Below, piece after piece: positions 1-11,310 of a stretch of DNA of 16,787 nucleotides. The notes under the pieces are model-generated. The model had not been told where the DNA came from. It did no database searches and saw only the letters and a program-made list of their open reading frames with translations. The stretch covers positions 1 to 16,787 of the forward strand of contig JAFLEG010000018.1 of the NCBI GenBank assembly GCA_017302195.1, in the 5' to 3' direction. The stretch's first letter is position 1. The number at the start of each line of letters is the position of its first letter. Both the position numbers and the translations under genes were made by a program. Origin of the DNA: Verrucomicrobiota bacterium (GTDB taxonomy: Bacteria; Verrucomicrobiota; Verrucomicrobiia; Limisphaerales; UBA9464).

Positions 1-1
1 T

Positions 2-469
2 CGGGCGCTGCTCCTGTGGGCAGCGGCGGCCCTGGGCCTGGTGATGGGCGGGGTGTCGCGACTGCCGCGTCAGAATCTCCTGGTGGCTGCGTTGCTGGCC
101 GGGGGATGCGGTTTGTCCCTGGCGCTGCTGTCGGGGCGTCCGGTGGCATTGATCACCCTCCAGAGCGTGGTGCTCGTCCTCGGTGCGCGGTTGACCGCCC
201 GCTGGATGCTGCGTCGCCGGGCCTCGATGCCCGGCTATGGAGCCGGGGTGGCCGTGCTGACGGGAATGCTTTCCGCAGGCCTCCTGCTCATCGGTGCTTC
301 GGACGGCGCGATCGCCTCCGGATGGGGCTGGGGGATCACGCTGGCATCGGGATACCTGCTGGTCACCCCCTGGCTGCTCGACAAGCGGGAACGCGCTTCG
401 GTCGCCGAAGCCGGGCCGGCCTGGCTGCTGGCGGCCCTGGCCGTCGGATGCCTGTGGATTGCGGGCTAA
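2..469 (+). CDS. C-terminal part of an unidentified integral membrane protein (5' end outside window)
   Basis: The frame is open from the first bases of the window, so the gene starts further left; 155 residues are visible before TAA. An internal ATG at 41 could be mistaken for a start, but the hydrophobic stretch before it (beginning RALLLWAAAALGLV) continues the same membrane pattern. About four or five hydrophobic helices alternate with short Arg-rich loops such as the one containing RWMLRRR. This indicates a polytopic inner-membrane protein. I recognise no family motif and assign no function. Its last four bases overlap the stop end of the convergent MFS transporter gene. Confidence 0.6.
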   Translation, partial: RALLLWAAAALGLVMGGVSRLPRQNLLVAALLAGGCGLSLALLSGRPVALITLQSVVLVLGARLTARWMLRRRASMPGYGAGVAVLTGMLSAGLLLIGASDGAIASGWGWGITLASGYLLVTPWLLDKRERASVAEAGPAWLLAALAVGCLWIAG

Positions 470-1749
470 ACGTCCGCGGCGGCATCTTCGGACTCCGGTT
501 CGGGCAGCCACAACGCGGCGATGGCGGCGGGAAGGAAGAGGAACCCGGCGAAGAACAGCGCCCGGCGCGTATCGCCGACACTGGTGAAGATGCCGAAGAA
601 AACCACCCCGGCTGCGGAGACGATGCGGCCGAAGTTGTAGCAGAAGCCGGCACCGGTGGTCCGGAGCAGTACGGGGAACAGCGGGGGAAGGCACATGGTG
701 AACAGGGCGAACACCCCCTGCCACAGACCGATCAGCACCAGCAGCGGTCGCAACTCGGACCAGTTCATCGGACGGGCATAGGTGAGCACCATGGTGATGC
801 CGTAGCCGGCCAGGAGGCACAGGATCGCCCGCCGGTATCCCCAGTGGCGCGCCAGCCAGCCGGCGAAAAAGTTGCCGCAGATGGATCCCGCCATGACCAG
901 AAACAGGGCGGTGGTGGCAAACTGGGTCCGGGCGGCGGGGACCAGGGCGGCCACTTCGGGCAGTTGCCGGACATTGGCCTGCTGCCAGAAGAGAAAGGTC
1001 CAGTGCGCCGTGAGGCTGAGTCCGCAGAGGATCAGCACCGGGACGGTGACCCGGAGCACCGATCCGCGGAACAGATCCAGGATTCCCGGCGGCGGACCCG
1101 ACTGCGCCTGGCGCGCCGCATGCCATCCCTCGGGCTCCGGTACGGCCCGCCGGATCCACAGCACGAGCAGCGCCGGCAGGACGCCCACCAGGAAGATCCA
1201 GCGCGGCGGGGCATTGGAAAGCAGCACGCCGGCCAGACAGGCCAGCAGCACGCCGCAGTTCACCCCCGTCTGCAGCACGGCTGCCAGCCAGGGACGCCAG
1301 GACCTGGGCCAGGTCTCGGCCAGCAGGGAGGCGCCCACGGCCCATTCGCCGCCGATGCCCAGCGCCGCCAGAAACCGGAAGATCATGAGGTGCCACCACT
1401 CCGTCGCGATGAAGGAGAGTCCGGTGAACGCGGCGTAGGTGAGGATGGTGAGGCTCAGCGCGCGACTGCGTCCCAGCAGGTCCCCGATGCGGCCGAAGAA
1501 GGCGCCGCCCAGGGCCCATCCGGTGAGGAAGGCCGCCTGGATGATGGCGCCGCGGCTGCCGACCACGGGATCGGCGACCGCGGTGCGCAGCAGTTCGGCC
1601 ACGAACGGCGTGGCCACCAGGGTGTAGAGGTGCATGTCCAGACCGTCGAACATCCATCCGAGCCATGCGGCCCAGCCGGAACGCCACTGCTGGGGCGTGA
1701 TGTCGCGCAGACGCGGGGCGGGCGCGGCCGCCATGGGAGAGGAATTCAT
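466..1749 (-). CDS. MFS transporter, sugar/organic-acid porter type
   Basis: A 427-residue major facilitator protein with about twelve hydrophobic segments, a normal length for the family. The first helix contains GWMFDGLDMHLYTLV, typical of the AAHS/SHS-like branches. The helix 2-3 loop carries the MFS motif A form GRIGDLLGRSRA (about residues 86-97). GIGGEWAVGASLLAETWP (131-148) is the usual helix 4-5 segment of these porters. Proton-coupled import of a small carboxylate or sugar is likely; the substrate cannot be read from sequence. I chose the ATG at 1749; the next, at 1734, is equally possible, and neither has a Shine-Dalgarno. The frame stays open upstream to 1995, but that stretch is Arg/Pro-rich and overlaps the divergent gene. 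The TIM-barrel and xylA neighbours suggest a carbohydrate substrate. Confidence 0.88.
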   Translation of the reverse strand: MNSSPMAAAPAPRLRDITPQQWRSGWAAWLGWMFDGLDMHLYTLVATPFVAELLRTAVADPVVGSRGAIIQAAFLTGWALGGAFFGRIGDLLGRSRALSLTILTYAAFTGLSFIATEWWHLMIFRFLAALGIGGEWAVGASLLAETWPRSWRPWLAAVLQTGVNCGVLLACLAGVLLSNAPPRWIFLVGVLPALLVLWIRRAVPEPEGWHAARQAQSGPPPGILDLFRGSVLRVTVPVLILCGLSLTAHWTFLFWQQANVRQLPEVAALVPAARTQFATTALFLVMAGSICGNFFAGWLARHWGYRRAILCLLAGYGITMVLTYARPMNWSELRPLLVLIGLWQGVFALFTMCLPPLFPVLLRTTGAGFCYNFGRIVSAAGVVFFGIFTSVGDTRRALFFAGFLFLPAAIAALWLPEPESEDAAADV

Positions 1750-1861
1750 GCCGGGAACGCGGTGAGTGAAGCAGTCCGCGCCGGAGCACGGCAAAGCATT
1801 CCGGCCCGGCATTTGTGCTTTGAATTTCCCCGGGCGTCCCCGGAGTCTTTCCGCGCTGCCT

Positions 1862-2938
1862 ATGAATCGCCGAGAGTTCCTCCTCCAGTCCGCCGCCGCC
1901 GCCGGAGCCGGTGTCCTGTCCTCTGCCACCGCGCTGGCCGCCGCGCCCCGGATGCTGGATCGCCTCGGCAAGCCCATCCCGCTGGGCATGGACAATTTTG
2001 CCGTGCGCGCCCTCGGCCTGAAGGGCCGGGCCCTGGTGGATTACGCCGCCGCCCTCAGGCTCGACACGCTGTTCATCACCGATCTTCCCGCCCTCGGTTC
2101 CCTGGAACTGTCGAATGCCGAAGACCTCCGAAAGTATGCCGCCGACAAGGGCCTGGCCCTCCTGCTCGGCTCCTGGAGCATTTGTCCCACCTCCAAGACC
2201 TTCAAAAAGGACTGGGGCACCGCCGAGGAACATCTCGCGCTGGGGATCCGGCTCTCGAAGGCCGCGGGCTCGCCGGCCTTCCGCGTGGTGTTGGGCAGCC
2301 GCGAGGACCGCCGGACGCCTGGCGGCATTGAGGCACGCATTGCGGATACGGTCGCGGTGCTCAGGTCCCAGCGCAGCCTCGCCATGGATTCGGGGGTGAA
2401 GATTGCGGTGGAGAATCACGCCGGCGACATGACCGCCACCGAATTGGCGGGCCTGGTCGAGGCGGCGGGGCGCGACTACGTCGGGGTCAACCTCGATTCC
2501 GGCAATGCGCTCTGGACGCTCGAGGACCCGCTGCACTCCCTGGAGAAGCTCGGGCCGTACACGCTCACCACCAGCCTCCGGGACACGGCGGTCTGGGAGA
2601 CGGAGAAGGGGTGCAAGATCCAGTGGACCGCCTTTGGCGAGGGCGGATGCATTGACCAGAAGCGGTTCTTTGAGCGGTTCGGCCAGCTTTGTCCGGGCGT
2701 GGCCGTGAATGTGGAGACCATCGGTGGCTTTGCGCCGGAGTTTGCGTACCTGGAGGCCGAGTTCTGGACCGCCTTCCCCAACAAGCCCGCCTCGGAACTG
2801 GCGGCCTTCCTCGCCATCGCGCGCCGCGGCAAGGCGGTGCCGGCGGATGGTCTTTCGGATCGCGAGCGTCAGGAGGGCGAGCTCAAGCGCAGTCTGACCT
2901 ACCTGCGGGATGTGATCGGGCTGGGTACCCGGGCGTAG
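1862..2938 (+). CDS. Tat-exported sugar phosphate isomerase/epimerase-like TIM-barrel protein
   Basis: A 358-residue protein starting at ATG 1862. It begins with a twin-arginine signal (MNRREFLLQSAAAAGAGVL, then ATALAAAP), so export of a folded, metal-containing protein to the periplasm is expected. The rest matches the xylose isomerase-like/AP endonuclease 2 TIM-barrel fold. Acidic residues fall at typical metal-binding strand ends: E184 in VENH, D212 in NLDSGN, D241 in SLRD and E285 in NVETIG. The family includes sugar isomerases, epimerases and inosose dehydratase-like enzymes, and the exact reaction cannot be assigned. The open frame reaches back to 1766, but the Tat signal fixes the start at 1862. 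The gene is divergent from the MFS transporter (112-bp gap) and upstream of xylA on the same strand, suggesting a shared role in carbohydrate use. Confidence 0.85.
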   Translation: MNRREFLLQSAAAAGAGVLSSATALAAAPRMLDRLGKPIPLGMDNFAVRALGLKGRALVDYAAALRLDTLFITDLPALGSLELSNAEDLRKYAADKGLALLLGSWSICPTSKTFKKDWGTAEEHLALGIRLSKAAGSPAFRVVLGSREDRRTPGGIEARIADTVAVLRSQRSLAMDSGVKIAVENHAGDMTATELAGLVEAAGRDYVGVNLDSGNALWTLEDPLHSLEKLGPYTLTTSLRDTAVWETEKGCKIQWTAFGEGGCIDQKRFFERFGQLCPGVAVNVETIGGFAPEFAYLEAEFWTAFPNKPASELAAFLAIARRGKAVPADGLSDRERQEGELKRSLTYLRDVIGLGTRA

Positions 2939-3174
2939 CCTCTCAAGTTTCCGGAGGCGAGCACATGCGTCCGGCGTGTCGTCCCGCCCGGGACCTCGTG
3001 AACCCTCTCCAAGCTTCGGAGCGGGGTGGCGCGTTGGTATGCAGTCAGACGACGAAGAATCCGGCGGGACACCTGCGGTCCCCACTCCACTCACTGGAGA
3101 GACCCCCCTTCGGCTGAGAAATTTCACCGCTTTCCACCGGGCTCCCGCCTGCCTAGCCTCCGGGTCCGTTCACT
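2939..3174 (+). promoter_or_regulatory. Intergenic region upstream of xylA, no clear regulatory site
   Basis: These 236 bases separate the TIM-barrel gene from xylA. Two small inverted repeats can be read: GTCCCG-CC-CGGGAC at 2981-2994, and CTCCA/TGGAG in the stretch near 3085-3100. Neither is followed by a T tract, so termination is not well supported. A very weak promoter-like pair, TTTCCA (3131-3136), 17 bases, TAGCCT (3154-3159), lies just before the xylA ATG. No gene is seen here. Confidence 0.25.
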
Positions 3175-4500
<1,326 letters not shown>

Positions 4501-4504
4501 ACCG

Positions 4505-5422
4505 TCATTTCGTCATGGCCGGACGCGGGCGCGGCTTATAGAGGGCCAGCACGTCGGTCTGGTGCCTGGAACCGCCCCGGTGGGAGCGGGAATCGCGTCC
4601 GGCAAAGATGGGGCTGTCAAGCTGGTCGGAAGGCTTGCCGGTGAGCACCTCGGTGGTGAGTTCCGCCACGCTCTGCAGCACCCGCGTGGGCTGGTACACA
4701 TAGTCCCCGACGGATTCGAGCTGCGTCGAACCGGTGAGCACCAGGTAGCCGTGGATGCCGGCCTCCACGGCGCCCCGGATGTCGGTCTCCATGGTGTCGC
4801 CGATCATCACGAACTGGTCGGGCTTGCTCCGGGCGTTCTCGGTCAGCCGGTGGCAGGCGCGGTGGAACATGTAGCCGTTGGGTTTGCCGAGGTAGTAGGC
4901 GCGGCGTCCGGTGCTGGCCTCCAGAAAGGCGGCGGTCGCGCCGGCGCCGGGGCGGGTGCGGTCGGACGCCACCGGGCACCAGTTGTCGGGATTGGTGGCC
5001 AGCAGCCGCGCTCCGCGCTCAATGCACTCATGCGCCTTGGCCAGCCGCTCCATGGTGGGCGTGCCTTCGCCCACCACCACGTAGCCCGGACGGATGGCGT
5101 CGTTGGCGATGCCGCGCTGGTTGAGCGCGGTCAGCAGGCCGCCCTCGCCGAGCACAAAGACCGTGCACACCGGATCCGTCTCGCACAGGAAGTCCGCCGT
5201 GTTGAGCGCCGAGGTGTAAAAGTGCCGCGCACCCAGTCCGGAGATGCCCAGGTGCTTCAGGCGCACCGCGAGATCCTCCGGGGCGGGCGCGGAGTTGTTG
5301 GTGAGGAAGAGAAAGGGGGTGCCCGTGCCGGTGAGGGCGTTCACGAATTCGGCAGCCCCGGGGATGAGATGGTTCTCCCGGTAGATCACGCCATCCATGT
5401 CAATCAGGTAGCCCAGTTTCAT
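4505..5422 (-). CDS. NagD-type HAD-superfamily hydrolase (phosphatase)
   Basis: A 305-residue haloacid dehalogenase-type phosphatase with all four motifs. Motif I is DMDGVIYR (nucleophile D8, acid/base D10), motif II LTNNS (T41), motif III LGKPNG (K180) and motif IV IGDTMETDI (D209, D214). The long cap between motifs II and III is the C2 type of the NagD/phosphoglycolate phosphatase/4-nitrophenylphosphatase branch. A cytoplasmic phosphomonoesterase acting on a small sugar or nucleotide phosphate is the general expectation. I chose ATG 5422: motif I then sits at residue 8, and AGGA lies a few bases upstream. The frame extends to 5458, adding twelve poor residues. The last 45 residues (about 261-305) are polar, basic and Pro-rich, ending KPRPRPAMTK, beyond the usual fold. 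Convergent with xylA. Confidence 0.9.
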   Translation of the reverse strand: MKLGYLIDMDGVIYRENHLIPGAAEFVNALTGTGTPFLFLTNNSAPAPEDLAVRLKHLGISGLGARHFYTSALNTADFLCETDPVCTVFVLGEGGLLTALNQRGIANDAIRPGYVVVGEGTPTMERLAKAHECIERGARLLATNPDNWCPVASDRTRPGAGATAAFLEASTGRRAYYLGKPNGYMFHRACHRLTENARSKPDQFVMIGDTMETDIRGAVEAGIHGYLVLTGSTQLESVGDYVYQPTRVLQSVAELTTEVLTGKPSDQLDSPIFAGRDSRSHRGGSRHQTDVLALYKPRPRPAMTK

Positions 5423-5800
5423 GTCGTCCTGTGTGAAGTCTGGCGGGCACTCAACCAATGCATTTGGCAGCCGCCCGTCGCGTCAGACTCAGCATTTCCG
5501 CTGCCGACAGGTCGGGAGGCGCAGACCCGCAGGTTGAACCTGCTGAATAACAGTGGGATATCAGGGGCAGATTGCAGCGGAGATGCGCAACGCCCTTCCG
5601 GATCTCGATGCGATCCACGAGCAGGCTGGGCAAAAGGGGCCACCTGTCCCAAAGGGGACGGCCTGCTGCACGACCCGGTCGGCATCCGGAAAAACCTCGG
5701 GGAACATGGGAATCGCTGGACGGTGGGACTTCCCCTGGTCCTGGTCCTTCAAGCGCAGGTGCGGCGCCTCTGTACGAATGCGCCACTCCGGATGCTCTGA
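5423..5800. other. Intergenic stretch without a recognisable gene
   Basis: About 380 bases lie between the divergent HAD and sulfatase genes. Several frames are open, but their translations match nothing I know and lack a coding character, so I call no gene. A short hairpin, GTCCC-AAAG-GGGAC at 5646-5659 (stem extendable to 7 bp with one G-U pair), lies mid-region without a T tract. The bases from about 5540 to 5790 could be a decayed gene or dispersed repeat; the sequence alone does not show which. Promoters for both flanking genes must lie here, but I see no convincing -35/-10 pair. Confidence 0.4.
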
Positions 5801-7657
5801 ATGGCACCCGGGTGCCGGTTGGGCCATGCTTCCACCGTGCAGTTCACGCGACGTCTGGGCAGGTGGATGCTGGGGGTGATGGCAACGATGGGCGCGGGTG
5901 CCGCCGCGATTCCGGAACCTCCCCCCAACGTGGTGCTCCTGTTTGCCGACGATCTGGGCCACGGCGATCTCGCATGCTACGGACGCCGCGATGTTCGCAC
6001 GCCGCATCTGGATCGTCTGGCCGCCGGGGGCCTCCGCTACACCGATTTCTGTGTCGCCCAGGCGGTCTGCTCGGCATCCCGCGCCGCCCTGCTCACCGGA
6101 TGCCTTCCCAACCGCATCGGCATCCAGGGGGCGCTGATGCCGCGGTCCCCGGTCGGGCTGCATCCCAACGAGGTCACGCTCGGCGAGTTGTTCCAGTCCC
6201 GCGGATATGCCACCGCCGCGGTGGGCAAGTGGCACCTGGGAGACGCCCCGGCCTTCAATCCGCTGCGGCATGGGTTCGATGAATGGTTCGGGCTGCCCTA
6301 CTCAAACGACATGTGGCCCGACCATCCCACGCGGAAAGATTTCCCGTCGCTTCCCCTCATGGACGGCGCCGCGGTGGTGGATGCCGACGTGATGCCGGAG
6401 GATCAGGCGCTGTTGACAGACCGGTACACCAACCGGGCCGTGTCCTTCATCCAGCGGTCCGCCGGCCGGCCCTTCTTTCTCTACGTGGCCTACTCGATGC
6501 CCCACGTGCCGCTGTTTGTCTCGGACGCCTTCCGCGACCGCTCCGCTTCCGGACGGTACGGGGATGTGATCGAGGAACTCGACGCCTCGGTGGGGCGCAT
6601 CGTGGAGGCGATCCGGGCCGCCGGGGTGGAGGGGGAGACGGTGGTGATCTTCACGTCCGACAACGGCCCCTGGCTGGTCTAAGGCGACCATGCCGGGGTG
6701 ACCGGCGGGCTTCGGGAAGGGAAGGGGACCTCCTGGGAAGGGGGTGTCCGGGTGCCCTGCCTCGTCTCCTGGCCGGGACATATTCCCGCCGGACGTGTGA
6801 CGTCCTCCTTCGCGGCCTCCGTGGATCTCTTCCCCACGCTGGCGGCGCTGATCGGAGCGCCGCTGCCGGCGGACCGGGTGTTCGATGGATACAGCCTGGC
6901 CGCATCCTGGACCAATGCCTTGGCATCCACACCAGACCGTCCCCCGCTGGCCGGGTACTACGCTGGGGCACTGAACTCGATGCGGCAGGGCGTGTGGAAG
7001 CGGGTCGCGCCCCATGCCTATCAGTCCCTGGTGCGGGCCGGCGGTGGTGGGGCGCCGGGCTCCTATGAATCGCGCAGGACGGAGGCGGCGCTGTATCGGC
7101 TGGATCAGGACCCCGCCGAAACCCGCGATGTATCGGCGGAGCATCCGGATCAGGTGATGGCGTTGGAAGATGCGATGGCCCGGGTTCGGGAAGCGCTTGG
7201 GGATTCCAACATCCCGGTGTCGGGCAACGCCCGGCGTCCCGCGGGATCCGCCGCCGCCTTGTCCGTGCTCCAGTCTGCGGATGGCTCGATCCAGTGCGGG
7301 GCGACCAATGCCGTGGTGCATGGCGTGGACCTGCGTGCGGTGTTTCGTCCCGAGGGCGACCGGCTTTCCGGTTGGGGGCGTGAATCCGACTGGGTGGAGT
7401 GGGACCTTGAGATCGTCCGGCCGGGACGCTTCCGTGCGGCTCTGACCCCGTCGGTCGTCGGCGTTCCGATCCCGGCCGGGTTCGAGCTGAAGATCAACGG
7501 CCAGATCGTTCGATGGCCATCATCGGAAGGCGGGGCAACTCCCGGCGCCGAGGTGGAGTTCTTTGTCCCGGGACGGTACGTTCTGGAGTTGCGTCGGACG
7601 GGTGCCGGATCCGGACCCGGGGATGCGTTGTCCGGAGTGTCCCTCCGCCCCCGGTAA
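5801..7657 (+). pseudogene. Secreted formylglycine (type I) sulfatase, interrupted by an in-frame TAA
   Basis: One continuous frame encodes a sulfatase split by a single TAA at 6680-6682; no shift is needed to join the halves. The first 293 codons carry a signal peptide, the metal aspartates in LLFADDLGHGD (D50, D51), and the formylglycine site C90-S-A-S-R with TG at 99-100. GKWHLG (142-147) and TSDNG (D288, N289) follow. After the stop, GDHAG, LREGKGT and WEGGVRVPC continue the family pattern exactly. The enzyme would hydrolyse sulfate esters, plausibly on polysaccharides. From about 7260 a beta-rich C-terminal domain follows (PGRFRAAL, PGRYVLELRR), possibly carbohydrate-binding. The start may instead be GTG 5837, giving a shorter signal beginning VQFTRRLGRWML. 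The upstream product lacks the C-terminal half and should be inactive unless the stop is an error or is read through. Confidence 0.85.
6680..6682 (+). other. In-frame nonsense codon in the sulfatase gene
   Basis: The context is CCC TGG CTG GTC TAA GGC GAC CAT GCC. Related sulfatases read approximately NGPWL-x-Y-GDHAG, so the stop replaces a Tyr codon; one base (TAC or TAT to TAA) explains it. The 324 codons downstream remain open, so the change is recent, is a base-call error, or is tolerated. Confidence 0.85.
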
Positions 7658-7671
7658 GCGTCGGAGGGACA
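7638..7671 (+). terminator. Strong hairpin at the 3' end of the sulfatase gene
   Basis: TGTCCCTCCG at 7638-7647 and CGGAGGGACA at 7662-7671 are perfect 10-base inverted complements around a 14-base loop. The TAA stop of the sulfatase frame (7655-7657) lies inside the loop. The only downstream T-rich stretch is AGCTTT, so this is an imperfect intrinsic terminator; it could also act in both directions or protect the 3' end of the message. It separates the sulfatase gene from leuS. Confidence 0.6.
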
Positions 7672-7805
7672 AGCTTTGCGAGTCCCCGTCATTCCTCCAC
7701 AGGCGCAGAGGATTTGAATTGGGTCGCGGATGGAACATGACCCTGCCTAGGGTTGGGGCGGGGCTTGCCGCGAGGTCCGCTGATTCGCATGATCTCCGTT
7801 TCTTT

Positions 7806-10538
<2,733 letters not shown>

Positions 10539-10543
10539 ACCTT

Positions 10544-10688
10544 GAAGTGCGGCGGCTTGCCATGCCGAAGCCTGACGAAGGCAGGAGCGCAGCGGAGACG
10601 CGTGGGGTGGAAGCCGGGCGTTCATTTCCGTTCCGGGCGATGGTCCCGGCCCACGCCAAAGCGGTGGCAAGCCACCCGCAGTCCATAA
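10544..10688 (+). repeat. REP-like palindromic repeat, copy A
   Basis: The copy begins 6 bases after the leuS stop. Its right part (10613-10685) matches copy B (12381-12452) with one substitution and one inserted C. The left arm (GTGCGGCGG, then GAGCGCAGCGGAGACGC) is recognisable but contains a different inner segment around 10558-10587 and lacks the CCGCTTTGG block of B and D. It contains the shared core AAAGCGGTGGCAAGCCA, where GGTGGC-AA-GCCACC forms a hairpin. Its position suggests it could also serve as the leuS message 3' end. Confidence 0.8.
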
Positions 10689-10732
10689 GGTTGTTCCGTC
10701 CGCGGGCGGCCTTGTGCTACCGTTCCGCCGTG

Positions 10733-10870
10733 ATGAGCCTCCTCTCACCGGGGGAACGCCGGGTGCTGACCCTGGTCCTGTTCCTGGTGATCACCGGACT
10801 GGCGGCGCAATGGTGGCTGCGAAGCCGCCCGCCCGCACCGCTGCCCGCCGCGGAGGCCCCATCGCGCTGA
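10733..10870 (+). CDS. Small single-pass membrane protein (45 aa)
   Basis: A 45-residue open frame from ATG 10733 to TGA, starting MSLLSPGERRVLTLVLFLVI. One hydrophobic helix (about residues 11-27) is followed by WWLRSRPPAP and a short Pro/Ala tail. The LSPGERRVL-type start resembles the N-terminal anchors of ComEA-like helix-hairpin-helix proteins, but no such domain follows. The stop lies three bases before the ATG of the Minf_1886-family gene, so the two are probably co-transcribed. Repeat copy A is just upstream. The hydrophobic composition and tight spacing favour a real gene; the function is unknown. It could instead be a remnant of a longer protein. Confidence 0.5.
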   Translation: MSLLSPGERRVLTLVLFLVITGLAAQWWLRSRPPAPLPAAEAPSR

Positions 10871-10873
10871 TCC

Positions 10874-11296
10874 ATGGCCAAGATGGAATTCGACACGGCA
10901 CTGGCTCCCCTGCTGGAGCGCGACACGCGCTACGCCCGCGGCGCCTACCATTTCGTGCGCGAGGCGCTGTCCCACGCGCAGGCGGAACTGCGCCGGAACG
11001 GCGAGGAGGCGCCCCGGCACGTCAGTTCGGGGGAGTTGCTGGAGGGGATCCGGTCCTACGCCCTGGAGCAGTTCGGTCCCATGACGTGCACCGTCTTTGA
11101 AGACTGGGGCATCCGGAGCTGCGACGATTTCGGCGAGGTGGTCTTCAACATGATCGAATGCCAGATCCTCTCCAAGACGGACGCCGACTCCCGGGAGGAT
11201 TTCAGCCGGGGATACGACTTTGAGGATGCCTTCCGGCGCCCCTTCGCCCCGGAAAACCGTCCCGACCACGCCGCTTCCCCCGAAGCTTCCCGCTGA
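10874..11296 (+). CDS. Minf_1886-family (TIGR04138-type) conserved protein
   Basis: A 140-residue soluble protein beginning MAKMEFDTALAPLLERDTRY. Its pattern (AYHFVREAL, SSGELLEGIRSYALEQFGPM, DWGIRSCDDFGEVVFNMIE, SREDFSRGYDFEDAFRRPF) is, from memory, that of a small uncharacterised family found mainly in Planctomycetes and Verrucomicrobia. No catalytic motif, signal or membrane helix is visible. The C-terminal 15 residues are Pro/Ala-rich. The gene follows the 45-aa membrane peptide gene by three bases and is convergent with the DNRLRE gene, 14 bases away. I see no Shine-Dalgarno. The role is unknown; the family call is useful mainly as a phylum marker. Confidence 0.82.
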   Translation: MAKMEFDTALAPLLERDTRYARGAYHFVREALSHAQAELRRNGEEAPRHVSSGELLEGIRSYALEQFGPMTCTVFEDWGIRSCDDFGEVVFNMIECQILSKTDADSREDFSRGYDFEDAFRRPFAPENRPDHAASPEASR

Positions 11297-11310
11297 GGGC
11301 GGGGCAGACC

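Noticed and set aside
16..2331. A 771-codon plus-strand open frame spanning the membrane protein, MFS and TIM-barrel genes
   Set aside because: It is a Gly/Arg/Gln-rich shadow crossing three real genes on both strands, with no domain recognisable.
6698..7657. The part after the sulfatase stop as a separate gene starting at GTG 6698
   Set aside because: It begins in the middle of the sulfatase catalytic domain, in the same frame as the upstream half, so it is the second half of one broken gene.
7658..7805. A T-box or other leader upstream of leuS
   Set aside because: No T-box core sequence or antiterminator pair was found, and T-boxes are not expected in this phylum.
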